64,000 nt of DNA, from the NCBI RefSeq assembly GCF_009604455.1, contig NZ_WEGL01000002.1:1240001-1304000 (forward strand), in the 5' to 3' direction. Source of the DNA: Streptomyces sp. RB17. GTDB taxonomy: Bacteria; Actinomycetota; Actinomycetes; Streptomycetales; Streptomycetaceae. Under the pieces are notes generated by a model. It worked only from the letters and a program-made list of their open reading frames with translations, searched no databases and had not been told where the DNA came from. Position numbers and translations under genes: made by a program. Positions 43,617 through 51,989 of this stretch are shown here, piece by piece. Within the stretch, counting starts at the first letter, position 1. The number at the start of each line of letters is the position of its first letter.

Positions 43617-43794
43617 CCGGACGGGCGCGCCCAGCCTGAAGCTCCCCCGGCAGCCGCAGCGCCGCCTGTATACCGTCCCGTCCCGTGTCGACCGTTCCTA
43701 CCCGGTGGGCGTCCGAATCGGTGGCGATCCGGGTGCCGGCCGCACCCTACCGGCCGCCAGGAGGAGGCGGCGATGACACGTCGGGTTGTGCGGT

Positions 43795-43953
43795 TCACAC
43801 CGCGTGGTGGCTCACTTTGCCGAGCCATCGTGTCAGGGCATCGCGTACCTCGTCCGGGTCGGGGCCCTCGGCCGCCCAAGCGGTGTACATCCGCCGCTGG
43901 TGCCCCGTGTGCGTTCGCAGAACCACCAGCAGAAACGTCCTCCACGCCCACAT
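43795..43953 (-). CDS. Small hypothetical protein
   Basis: A 52-residue frame begins MWAWRTFLLVVLRTHTGHQR and ends DEVRDALTRWLGKVSHHAV. The amphipathic end and realistic composition (TAWAAEGPDPDEVRDAL) are more protein-like than shadow frames in this window. No strong ribosome site precedes it, and it may be the 3' part of a lost gene. No family is recognised. Confidence 0.38.
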   Translation of the reverse strand: MWAWRTFLLVVLRTHTGHQRRMYTAWAAEGPDPDEVRDALTRWLGKVSHHAV

Positions 43954-44140
43954 ATGCCGGTATCGGCCCTGCTCCCAGCTTTCGCTCGGTGGAGTGGAGC
44001 ATCAGGCCACCGATTCCGGAGGCCGGTGGCATGGACGTGCTGGCGGCATGGGGTCGGTGTACGGTCGCCATAGGCCATAGATACGTGGATTCCGTGTCCG
44101 GCAGACAGGCCGGTGGTGGACACGTGCCCTAGGAGCGCCT

Positions 44141-44557
44141 ATGTCCCAGCAGACGAACATCGCCGCCCAGACCGCTTTCGCCGAGGCCGTGTGCGACGGC
44201 CGTCTCGACGCCCTCGAGCAGATCGTGGCGCCTGGTTCGATCGACCACGACCCCGGCCCCGGACAGGCGCCGGGACCTGAAGGGTACAAGGCCCTGTTCG
44301 GCGAGTTGCGAGCAGCCTTTCCCGACCTGCACGTGGCGGTGGATCACCTCATGGCGACCGATGACGAGTTGGCCTTCGCCTACACCATCACGGGGACACA
44401 CCGAGGACAGCTCATGGGACATCCACCGACCGGCAAGACCGTGAGCTACCGGGGCATGCAAATCAGCCGCTTCGACAGCGACGGCAAGCTCATCGAACGA
44501 TGGGGCAGCAGCGACCAACTCGGCATGCTCCGCCAACTGGGCCTCGCTGAGATGTGA
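44141..44557 (+). CDS. SnoaL-like ester cyclase-type protein
   Basis: This 138-residue alpha+beta-barrel protein matches the SnoaL/NTF2-like group: DALEQIVAPGSIDHDPGPGQ, ELRAAFPDLHVAVDHLMATD and GKTVSYRGMQISRFDSDGKL. The conserved His-Asp in IDHDPG and the late DGKLIERWGSSD are typical. SnoaL-like enzymes catalyse cyclisation or hydrolysis in polyketide pathways, but most stand-alone copies are uncharacterised. No polyketide genes are nearby. Confidence 0.89.
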   Translation: MSQQTNIAAQTAFAEAVCDGRLDALEQIVAPGSIDHDPGPGQAPGPEGYKALFGELRAAFPDLHVAVDHLMATDDELAFAYTITGTHRGQLMGHPPTGKTVSYRGMQISRFDSDGKLIERWGSSDQLGMLRQLGLAEM

Positions 44558-44647
44558 CCTGGCGGGCGTGCCGAGCACACACTGACGTGTGCCTCACGTC
44601 GGCCGGTTTTCCGCCCGACTCCGAGGCGCCACATCCTGGTACTCCGA

Positions 44648-44692
44648 ACCGTGGACCAGCGAACCAATGCGGGGGACCGTGGACCAGCGAAC
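44648..44692. repeat. Two direct repeats of 17 bases
   Basis: ACCGTGGACCAGCGAAC occurs at 44648-44664 and again at 44676-44692, a 28-base period, upstream of the GH3 lipoprotein gene (start 44796). The near-integral helical period could place two protein-binding sites near each other on the helix. No binder is known. Confidence 0.65.
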
Positions 44693-44795
44693 AAAAGCCG
44701 GCCGGCGCGCATCTCACGCGTCGTAAAGCCCTCTCATGCTCTTACGGCCCTCAGCGCGACGGGTACCGTCGCGACTTCCCGAAGGAGGCCTGGCG

Positions 44796-46070
44796 ATGAA
44801 TCTTCCGTCGTACCGTGACCGTAGAAGCGCGACAGCACCGACGTGGGTTTCCGGCCGGGCCAGGAACGCACGAAGACTGAGCACGGCCGCCGCCGTCGCG
44901 GCGATGCTCCTGGCGGGCTGTGGCTCGGGCGCCCCCAAGGTGACCTCGCACTCCAGTGGCCCCGGCCTGTCGCCCGCCCCGCCCACCGCGCCCTCCCGCT
45001 CCCGTTCGTCCTTCGTTCCGGACCTCACCACCGCCGCCACCGCGTGCACCAACAGCACGAAACTGGCGGGGTGGTCGAACCGCCGGCTGGCCATGCTGAC
45101 CATCGCGGTCCCGGTGTCGGAAGCCTCGGTGTCCGACGTCACGTCCGAGGTGAGCGCCGGTGCCGGCGGTGTGCTGCTGTTCGGCAGCAAGGCGCCGTCC
45201 GACCTCGGCTCACGGCTGACCGCCCTGAAGTCCCATGTACCGGGTCACCTGGGTCTGTTGGTGATGACCGACGAGGAGGGCGGTGACATCCAGCGCATGG
45301 CGAACCTCGTCGGGTCCCTGCCCTGGGCCGCGTACATGGGCGCGCACTGGACCCCGGCCCAGATCCAGCAGAACGTCACGAAGGTCGCCACCAAGATGGC
45401 GGCCGCCCAGGTGAACATGAACCTCGCGCCGGTGGTCGACGTCGACGGCAGGAACGTGGCCCCCAGCAAGACCAACCCCGACGGATGGCGCTCCTTCAGC
45501 GGCAACACCTCGGTGGTCTCCAAGGCCGGTGTCGCGTACATGAACGGGATGCGCGCCGGAAACGTGATACCTGTCGTCAAGCACTTCCCTGGCCTCGGCG
45601 GCTCCAGCTACAACTCCGACTTCGGACCCGCCCACACCCTGCCCTGGTCCACCCTGCAGAAGGTGGGCCTCCCGCCGTTCACCGCGGCCATCAAAGCCGG
45701 TGCCCCGGCCATCATGGTCGCCAACAACACCGTGCCGGGCCTGGGCACCAATCCGGCGAGCCTGTCACCCACTGTCATCAGTTCCGAACTGCGGGGCAAA
45801 CTGGGCTTCAAGGGGCTGGTGCTCACCGACTCGCTCAGCGCCAAGGCGATCTCGGCAGCCGGCTTCAGCGTCCCCGCCGCCGCCGTTCAAGCCCTGCGCT
45901 CCGGCGCCGACATGGTCATGTTCGACCTGAAGGGCAACGTCAGCTCGCAAACCTCCTCGATCGCCACGGCGATCACGGACGCGGTGGCCGGCGGACACCT
46001 CGCCCGCAGCCGCCTCATCGACGCGGCGGGGCACGTTCTGGCCGTCCGGCACGTGAATCTCTGCCCCTGA
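44796..46070 (+). CDS. GH3-family lipoprotein (beta-N-acetylhexosaminidase-like)
   Basis: This 424-residue protein is exported and probably anchored through C42 (lipobox MLLAGC). The TIM-barrel GH3 N-terminal domain shows VMTDEEGGDIQRM, NLAPVVDV, KHFPGLGGSS and the predicted nucleophile D345 in LVLTDSLSAK. The loop that holds the catalytic Asp-Ser-His in NagZ reads Asn-Ser-Asp here, as in a divergent actinobacterial subgroup, so activity on N-acetylglucosaminides should be tested. AAGGAGG before ATG 44796 decides the start. It may act in cell-wall turnover. Confidence 0.9.
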   Translation: MNLPSYRDRRSATAPTWVSGRARNARRLSTAAAVAAMLLAGCGSGAPKVTSHSSGPGLSPAPPTAPSRSRSSFVPDLTTAATACTNSTKLAGWSNRRLAMLTIAVPVSEASVSDVTSEVSAGAGGVLLFGSKAPSDLGSRLTALKSHVPGHLGLLVMTDEEGGDIQRMANLVGSLPWAAYMGAHWTPAQIQQNVTKVATKMAAAQVNMNLAPVVDVDGRNVAPSKTNPDGWRSFSGNTSVVSKAGVAYMNGMRAGNVIPVVKHFPGLGGSSYNSDFGPAHTLPWSTLQKVGLPPFTAAIKAGAPAIMVANNTVPGLGTNPASLSPTVISSELRGKLGFKGLVLTDSLSAKAISAAGFSVPAAAVQALRSGADMVMFDLKGNVSSQTSSIATAITDAVAGGHLARSRLIDAAGHVLAVRHVNLCP

Positions 46071-46127
46071 GGGCCAGCGCGCGAGTGGCGCTTCTGCGAT
46101 CTTCTCCCCGCCGGTCGACGTGGTCGA

Positions 46128-46259
46128 TCATTCGCGAACCGGCACGTCAGTGGTCGGGACGACGGCCGTGACCTCCGCGATGTGACGGTGCCGTCGGACC
46201 AGGCGTTGGGACATGAGGGTGATGAAGGCCCGCTGGATATGCGCTTCGGTGTGGGACAT
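46128..46259 (-). CDS. Small hypothetical protein or fragment
   Basis: A 43-residue frame reads MSHTEAHIQRAFITLMSQRL, then VRRHRHIAEVTAVVPTTDVP. It looks like part of a real, basic protein, but has no ribosome site and no recognised family. It may be a transposase or regulator remnant in a decayed stretch (46071-46987). Confidence 0.28.
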   Translation of the reverse strand: MSHTEAHIQRAFITLMSQRLVRRHRHIAEVTAVVPTTDVPVRE

Positions 46260-46583
46260 CAGACGTTCGTAGCCCCTCGCGCCTGCGCCGGGTCCGCAGC
46301 GTCCACGAATTCGACCGTTCCACTACCCACCTCTTGGGCAGCGCGACGAAGCGTCGGCGCCTTTGGGGCGGGGAAGGTCACGGGCGGGGGTCCTTCGCAG
46401 CGGCGACCTTGCGCAGGCGCGCGGAGCCCGGTGTGGAAATGGGCGCGGGGGGTGCGTTCGGTGGCGGACATCAGCTGGGCGATGGTCACGCCAGCGGGGC
46501 GGGCCCCTGGACGGCGCTGAGGATGGCTTCGGCGTCGACGTGGGCGGGGTCGCCCCGCCCCATCGCCTACCCACCCGATCCTT

Positions 46584-46950
46584 TCAGCGGCCTCGTGAGC
46601 TACTCGTCGAGGTCGGCTTCGCCGCGGTGACGGCGTTCTCAATCCAGTCGGCGGCGGCGCGTACCCCTCGCCAGGCCCCGCCGATCGTCTCGCGCTCGGC
46701 CTCGTCGTAGTGCTCGCCACGCAGGTTCGGCACGATCCGGCCGGCCCGCCATGGCGACGAACTGCCCGCAGGCCGCGACCTGGTCCATGAACTGGGCGCT
46801 GTGTCGACTGGGGTTCGTTTCCGGCGCGCCGGGCGGTGTCGGCAGCCGCCTTCAAGGTGACCGCGGGGCGGCGCAGGAGGACGGTGGTCACCACAGCAGT
46901 ACATGGCCGAGGCTGGACGTACGACTCCGACCGTTCAGGATTCCCCGCGA
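46584..46950 (-). pseudogene. Frameshifted protein of unknown family
   Basis: Two minus-strand frames join into a plausible C-terminal region: QFMDQVAACGQFVAMAGR in one, then RIVPNLRGEHYDEAERETIG and AWRGVRAAADWIENAVTAAK in another. The break lies at the doubled GGCCGG near 46740. An upstream piece (AVTLKAAADTARRAGNEPQ) may belong to it. I do not recognise the family, but the pattern is a single slipped gene. Confidence 0.42.
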
Positions 46951-46987
46951 TCATCCAGTTTCCGCCTGAACCAGCACGCTCGTCAGC

Positions 46988-47524
46988 TCAACTGGACGGC
47001 GCGGCCGAGGACCACACGCCGAACCACTGCTCGGCGCCGTAGGCCTCAAACCGCTCTACCTCGATGAAACCCAGCTTTGCCGCGAGGCGCATCGAGCGGA
47101 CGTTGGCGGTCTGGGTGGCGAGCACCACTGGTTCGCCGGGGAGCGCGTCGGCGAACCAGCCGAGTGCCGCTGCGTAAGCCTCGGAGGCGTACCCGTATCC
47201 CCACGCCTGCGGCAGGAACAGGTAGCCGAGCTCGGCCTTTCCGGCAGCCTGACGAAGGTGCCCCGTTTCTCTGGTGAGCGTGATCTGACCGATCATTACT
47301 CCGTCGAGATCGACTATGAAAAGGCCAGGGCGCCGTCCGGGCACGTCAGGCATCGCGCGCTCGATCTCGTCACGCGGTCGAGGGCCACCGAGGTAGGTGT
47401 GCACCTCCGGTGAGGCGAGCAGCTCGATGAACGCCGCACGGTCTCGGGCCTCGGACTCGCGGAGCACGAGCCGCTCGGACCTTATCGGGGCAGGTGGCCA
47501 GGCGACGGGTCCGAGTTCAGTCAT
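46988..47524 (-). CDS. GNAT-family acetyltransferase (RimJ/RimL type)
   Basis: This 178-residue protein begins PIRSERLVLRESEARDRAAF, the strand-1 signature of RimJ/RimL-like N-acetyltransferases. It has the acetyl-CoA region ELGYLFLPQAWGYGYASEAY and NVRSMRLAAKLGF near the end. Family members acetylate protein N-termini or small amines. ATG 47524 is chosen over a TTG three codons earlier. It stands alone, and its role is not indicated by context. Confidence 0.91.
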   Translation of the reverse strand: MTELGPVAWPPAPIRSERLVLRESEARDRAAFIELLASPEVHTYLGGPRPRDEIERAMPDVPGRRPGLFIVDLDGVMIGQITLTRETGHLRQAAGKAELGYLFLPQAWGYGYASEAYAAALGWFADALPGEPVVLATQTANVRSMRLAAKLGFIEVERFEAYGAEQWFGVWSSAAPSS

Positions 47525-47625
47525 GGCGCGCAACCTATCGCACGCCCGTGAGAGTGATCCGAAAGAGAAGACCCTGAGCTCCCAGGGAGCGAGCAGGAGG
47601 GGGCGGGGAGACGTGGGGCGCAGAC

Positions 47626-47648
47626 TTGAGTCTCCTGCAGGGGGAGAC
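47626..47648 (+). promoter_or_regulatory. MerR-type operator/promoter
   Basis: TTGAGT serves as a -35 element and is followed directly by the inverted repeat GTCTCC-TGCAGGG-GGAGAC. It sits 15 bases before the MerR start. MerR proteins bind such repeats between widely spaced -35 and -10 elements, and TTGA(C/G)TCTCC is a recurring form. It likely serves autoregulation. Confidence 0.55.
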
Positions 47649-47662
47649 AGGAAGGTGAACTC

Positions 47663-48598
47663 ATGGACGGCGGCACCCTCTACTCGATCGGTGAACTGGC
47701 ACAGCGCACCGGTCTGTCAGTCAAGACGATCAGGTTCTACTCCGATCGGGGCATTGTGGCGCCTGCCGACCGCACCCACGCCGGTTACCGGCGCTACGCC
47801 CCGGCGGCTGTCGCTCGGTTGGCTCTGGTGCGGACATTGCGAGAGCTGGGACTCGGCCTCGACGTGATCCAGCGGGTCGTGGACCAGGAACTCACACTCG
47901 GCGAAGTCGCCGCGGAGCACGCCGCCGCACTGGACGTGCAGATCAGCATCCTGCGCCTGCGACGGGCGGTGCTGACGGCCGCCGCCAGACGCGAGCCCAC
48001 CCCTGAGGAGATGGAACTCATGCACCAACTGGCCACGCTGTCCGCAGCCGAACGCCGACGCTTGGTCGACGACTTCCTCGACAGTGTCTTCGAAGGCCTC
48101 CACAGTGGCTCCCACGCCGCAGCTCGGCGCTCCATGACACCCGAGCTCCCCGACGACCCCACAGACGAGCAGGTCAGGGCATGGGTGGAGCTGGCCGAAT
48201 TGTCCCTGGACCCGGATTTCCGCGCCACTGTGCGGCGCCTGGCCGAAGACCATGCGGCTGCCCTTCCCGACAGTGCGCCCACGCCACCGCGCCCGGACGT
48301 CATCGCCGTCGCCCGTGATCTCGTGGGACCAGCCGTGGCGTGCGGCATCAGCCCGGATTCGCCCCAGGCCGATCCTTTCGTCGCGGCGCTCACCGCCCAC
48401 TGCGTACGCGCCGACGGCCGACGCGGTGATGCCGAGCTGCACGAGTGGCTGCTGCACCGCCTGGAAGCCGCGAGCGATCCGCGCAGGGACCAGTACGTCC
48501 AACTGCTCGCGCTGATCAACGACTGGCCGGCACCGGAACGTCTCGCCCCGGTGATCGAATGGTGCGTCACAGCTCTACGGATGCGGGCAGCCCGATGA
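47663..48598 (+). CDS. MerR-family transcriptional regulator with large effector domain
   Basis: This 311-residue protein has an N-terminal MerR HTH-wing (YSIGELAQRTGLSVKTIRFY, then SDRGIVAPADRTHAGYRRYA) and a dimer helix (about 75-125). A helical C-terminal domain of about 180 residues is longer than that of metal-sensing MerRs. No Cys metal site is visible in the linker. The size and Asp/Arg-rich C-terminus resemble drug-sensing actinobacterial MerRs. AGGAAGG lies 7 bases before ATG 47663, and an inverted repeat sits upstream. A broken serine hydrolase follows at once. Confidence 0.9.
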   Translation: MDGGTLYSIGELAQRTGLSVKTIRFYSDRGIVAPADRTHAGYRRYAPAAVARLALVRTLRELGLGLDVIQRVVDQELTLGEVAAEHAAALDVQISILRLRRAVLTAAARREPTPEEMELMHQLATLSAAERRRLVDDFLDSVFEGLHSGSHAAARRSMTPELPDDPTDEQVRAWVELAELSLDPDFRATVRRLAEDHAAALPDSAPTPPRPDVIAVARDLVGPAVACGISPDSPQADPFVAALTAHCVRADGRRGDAELHEWLLHRLEAASDPRRDQYVQLLALINDWPAPERLAPVIEWCVTALRMRAAR

Positions 48599-48599
48599 C

Positions 48600-49388
48600 G
48601 CAAGCCGCGCAGGCTGATCACCGCCACCGCCGTCCTGCGGCTGGTCGCGGACGGCCGCGTACGGCTCGACGCGCCCGCCAACGCGTACCTGCGCACCGTA
48701 AGGCTCGCCGACGACGCCATCACCGTACGGGAAGCTGCTGTCCCATACCGACGGCGTCGACAGCCCCCCGCCCGCGTCGGTGTTCGCCGATCGCGTCCCC
48801 GACCCGGTCCCGGTCGCCGGGCCGCTCGCGGCGTGCACCGGGCAACGCGGCACTTTCGCGTAAGGCCACGGCGGGTACGGGATGCTCGGCCGGCTCATCG
48901 CCGACGTCACCGCGTCGCCCTACCCGCAGGCCGTGGCCCGCATGGTCCTCGACCCGCTCGGCATGACCGGGTCCTCGTTCCCCACGATGCCGCCTGCAAC
49001 CGGGGCGGCAACCGGCTACCGCCTGTCCACCGAGGGCTCCTTCGAGCCCGTGCCGGCCCAGGTCTGCACGCTGCCGGCGGCGGGCGGTCTGTGGACCACC
49101 GCGCCCGACCTCGTCCGCTTCGGTCTGGGCTGGTCCTCGCTGCTGCCCGACGCGCTCGCCCGCGAGGCGCTTTCGCCACAGGCCGAGCGGGACGACGGCG
49201 GTGGCCGAGCGGGACTCGGCTGGATGCTCGTACCGCCCAAGGACGTCGCCGGACACCCCGGCGCCGGCCCCGGCTTCAGCGCGTCCCTGATCATCAGGTC
49301 CAGCACCGGCGGGCCATGGGTCGTCCTCACCAATCGGCAGGTCCTGCTCGAACCCGTCAACGAACGCCTGGCCCTCCCGATCGTCTGA
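48600..49388 (+). pseudogene. Beta-lactamase-family serine hydrolase, truncated and frameshifted
   Basis: Frames starting at ITATAVLRLVADGRVRLDAP, then ELLSHTDGVDSPPPASVFAD, then GHGGYGMLGRLIADVTASPY to GPWVVLTNRQVLLEPVNERL, together make most of a class C-like serine hydrolase. The 5' end is cut just at the place of the Ser-x-x-Lys nucleophile motif. A frame break occurs near 48728 and an in-frame TAA near 48860 (GTFA-stop-GHGGYG). The second catalytic Tyr of the (Y/S)xN motif is lost. The enzyme cannot be active. Confidence 0.76.
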
Positions 49389-49390
49389 GC

Positions 49391-49433
49391 GGCGGCGCGG
49401 AGGGCGAGCACACCGCTCGTCCTCCGCGCCGCC
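49391..49433. terminator. Bidirectional hairpin between convergent units
   Basis: GGCGGCGCGGAGG pairs exactly with CCTCCGCGCCGCC, and an inner GCGAGC/GCTCGT stem extends it. It lies just after the hydrolase remnant and 13 bases beyond the cupin stop, so it can end transcription from both sides. Confidence 0.8.
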
Positions 49434-49445
49434 CCATGACACGCA

Positions 49446-49868
49446 TCAGCACTGCAGGCCCGTCCGACCCTTCTCCGGCACCGCGTAGCCAGGCACGGAC
49501 GGCCACCGAACGGTCAGGACCACCGACTCCTCCTCCGCGAACCACGAGTGGTCGACCCCGCGCCCCCATACGACGTAATCGCCCTGCTGCTCCAGAAGAA
49601 CACTGCGGCCGGGAAGTTCGACGCGGAATCGGCCGCTGATCAGAACCAGGAGAGCCGTGCGTTCCTCGCCTCTCACCCACTGCAGCCGTTCATCGCCACG
49701 GGGGTGGACACCCCATTTGATCTCCACGGCGTCGCTGTGGCGTGGATCGCCTGCGTCCTTGAAGTGCCCGAGGAGCCAACCCCGGTCCATTGCCGCATCC
49801 TTGCCCGCATTGCCTACGTACACGCTGTCGTTCACGTGGCCGGACGCTAGCAGCCGAGTGCGCGACAC
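49446..49868 (-). CDS. Cupin-fold protein (small)
   Basis: This protein of up to 140 residues has a central jelly-roll pattern KWGVHPRGDERLQWVRGEER, then ALLVLISGRFRVELPGRSVL and GDYVVWGRGVDHSWFAEEES. His is present in both cupin motifs (VHPRGDE, VDHSWF). The ending VRWPSVPGYAVPEKGR is typical of a short actinobacterial cupin subgroup. The true start may be GTG 49835 or the internal ATG 49790. No function is assigned. Confidence 0.76.
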   Translation of the reverse strand: MSRTRLLASGHVNDSVYVGNAGKDAAMDRGWLLGHFKDAGDPRHSDAVEIKWGVHPRGDERLQWVRGEERTALLVLISGRFRVELPGRSVLLEQQGDYVVWGRGVDHSWFAEEESVVLTVRWPSVPGYAVPEKGRTGLQC

Positions 49869-50264
49869 CGATCAGCCCTCTCGCCGGCGCCCGGTGCGCG
49901 GCAAGGAAGAGGAAGCGGTCACGGGCCGGCCTCTCAGTGGGGTCGCCACATGGCCGGCCATCCCCGACCATTGCAAGATCATGCCGTGGCGTTTCCGGCT
50001 CGTCGATGCCTCGGACTGCGCTCTGGGTGACGACCGCCACGGGTGCGGAGATCGGGCGGCAGACGACTCTCCTCGTGAGTGGTGGGTTGCGTGCTGCTGC
50101 CGGGTGTCCGTGGTCTCAGGAGCCTCTGTGCGAGGCACGAGGCGCTCGGCGTGTCACAGATTCGGGCCGTGCTCTGTCTTTACTGTGAAGCAAGTTGTAC
50201 GGGTCCGGGATCGCCGACGCGCGAGAGCGTCCCTCCCGGGGTGAGCCTATGGAGGTGCAGCACA
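49869..50264. other. Divergent intergenic region
   Basis: About 400 bases lie between two divergent cupin genes. Apart from GGAGG before the second gene, no operator, hairpin or coding frame stands out. Confidence 0.45.
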
Positions 50265-50684
50265 GTGCATGAGATGCACGGGATGGAATCAGTGAGCGGG
50301 GTCGGACCCACGATGCTGGCGGACGTCAAGCCGCCGTTCATTCCCGAAGGTGCCTCGGGGATGACCGTTCTCGTCGAGTGGCCCCCCGGTGACCCCGGGA
50401 CTCCTCCGCATCGCCACTCAGGGCCGTGTTTCGGCTATGTGATCGAGGGGGAGGTCCGGTGGGAGCTCGAGGGTGAGCCGGAGCGGGTGATCAAGGCGGG
50501 TGAGACGTTCTGGGAGCCCGGCGGTGAGGTGATCCACTACCAGAACGGCAACGCCCTGCCGGACGCGCCGGCCAAGTACATCGTGTTCATGATGTGCGCG
50601 CCGGGCCAGCCGATGCTCACGCTGGTCGGCAAGGAAGAACTGGAGAAGCGGGCCCACCTGCGCGCCCCGCGTCCCACCGGCTGA
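50265..50684 (+). CDS. Cupin-domain protein
   Basis: This 139-residue single-domain cupin has PGDPGTPPHRHSGPCFGYVI as motif 1, with His-x-His and downstream Glu in EGEVRWELEG. Motif 2 is GETFWEPGGEVIHYQNGN, with one His. The ending KYIVFMMCAPGQPMLTLVG is typical of small stand-alone cupins linked to quercetinase-like or sensor proteins. GTG 50265 has GGAGG 9 bases upstream, which favours it over the earlier in-frame codons. Its role is unknown. Confidence 0.88.
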   Translation: MHEMHGMESVSGVGPTMLADVKPPFIPEGASGMTVLVEWPPGDPGTPPHRHSGPCFGYVIEGEVRWELEGEPERVIKAGETFWEPGGEVIHYQNGNALPDAPAKYIVFMMCAPGQPMLTLVGKEELEKRAHLRAPRPTG

Positions 50685-51476
50685 CCTGCCGCCTGCTCGC
50701 ACGGGCCGGTGCCGAGCGGAGCGGCTCGGATGACGCAGCTGCGTCGACCATCTCCCGCACATCGTCATCTCACAAGCATCTGCGGAGAGCACCCAGGTGT
50801 GGGCTTGCCGGTCGTCCCTGCTGGGGTATCCGGTGCTGGCAGACCGAGGTTGCTCGCCAGGCATCACTGCATGGTGAGTCCGCACATCCTCACAGCAGAT
50901 GACTGTGCAGGCGCCGCATGCCGTTCAAATCCCGGCTTGCCGACTGGTACAGGGGTGACCTGGTGCTGTGGCGTGCTCGTCTGGCCATCCCCGGTTCCTG
51001 CGACGTCTGCGCGCTGCGGGTCGATCCGCCTGCCGGCGTGGTCAGGGACGTCCCCGGCGGCGGCGAGACGAGCGACCAGGTGGCCATGGGGCAGCTCCCA
51101 GGCACGATCGTCGGTGTCGGAGACGGGCTGGTTGAGGCGGTCGTGGCGCCCCTTGCAGCGCTGGACGGGATGCCCCGGGCATGCGGGCCGAGCGCTGAAC
51201 TGGTTGGGGTACCCGTTGGCACGTCTCCGGCAGGGTCGGCCGAATGGGCCGCGGATGCGCGATGTGTAGACCTTGGCTTGGCGGTGTCTCGGTTGCCCTG
51301 AATGAGGGTCGGCCCCACCGGCGCCTGTGCTGCCACCTTCGCGCGGCCGGGATGGTGGCGTCCGTGGTCGGGTTCCCCAGGGAGTTCGTGCTGGGACTCG
51401 ACCGGGTGGGTGTGTTCGGGCGTGCCGTGCTCCGGCCTGGCGCGGGTGTGCGCCCGCGTCCTTTTAGTCTGGCGGC
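50685..51476. other. Long region without a recognised gene
   Basis: These 790 bases have GC-rich third positions in a plus frame (50918-51301), but the product, beginning MPFKSRLADWYRGDLVLWRA, matches nothing I know and has no ribosome site. A tRNA T-loop-like word (GTTCAAATC) at 50923-50931 has no matching stems. The region is likely eroded sequence preceding the sugar-phosphorylase operon. Confidence 0.45.
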
Positions 51477-51989
51477 ATGCTGGGGTTTCCTGCGCATGGC
51501 CATGTTTGCCTGTTCGGCCTCGACGGGGCTGTCACCCGGACCGCCAAGGTCCGCGAGGCCACGTGGGAAGAGATGTGCGAGGCCTGCCTCCATGAACGCG
51601 CGACACGTGAGGGGACCGCGTTCGTGCCCTTCGACGCGATCGGCGACTACGACGGGTATGTGGGCGGCCGGCCCCGTGAGGACGGCGTGCACGGATGGGG
51701 CAACGGCAGGAACGGGCCGGCCCTGCGGCGGATCCGGGACAAGGGGGCGGAACCGTACGAGGGCTCGGTCCGTTTCGTCCACGCGGTGCGACAGGCCCGT
51801 CTGCGCTGCGCGGTGGTGGCCTCCAGCGCGGACGGCAGGGACGTGGCGCGTGGCCGCCGGCTGCGCGGCAGGCCCGCCCCGGGGGCGTGTCCTCAGGCGG
51901 CCCGGGGGCTGGGAACGGATCCGACCTGGGTCGCGGTGTTCGAGGATGCCGTGGCCGGTGACCTGGCCGAACTCCTGGAGGACCGGTGA
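51477..51989 (+). pseudogene. Beta-phosphoglucomutase-like HAD protein, eroded and catalytically dead
   Basis: This 170-residue frame matches actinobacterial beta-phosphoglucomutases that partner GH65 phosphorylases: KVREATWEEMCEACLHERAT, PFDAIGDYDGYVGGRPREDG, EPYEGSVRFVHAVRQARLRC. Relatives have about 240 residues; three in-frame deletions are apparent, after GRPREDG, after DGRDVARG and after FEDAVAG. The nucleophile motif DLDG reads GLDG (first Asp lost), and the lysine of GKPAPD is Arg. Its stop overlaps the GH65 start (GTGA), so it may persist for translational coupling. Confidence 0.8.

Noticed and set aside
50923..50931. GTTCAAATC, a tRNA T-loop word, considered as a tRNA gene or a tRNA-derived attachment site.
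   Set aside because: The flanking bases do not pair as a T-stem, and no anticodon arm or acceptor stem is present. A 3'-end attachment relic cannot be excluded but has no support.
50918..51301. A 127-residue plus-strand frame with GC-rich third positions.
   Set aside because: No ribosome site, no family resemblance, and similar-quality frames exist on the other strand. It is recorded only as part of the empty region.
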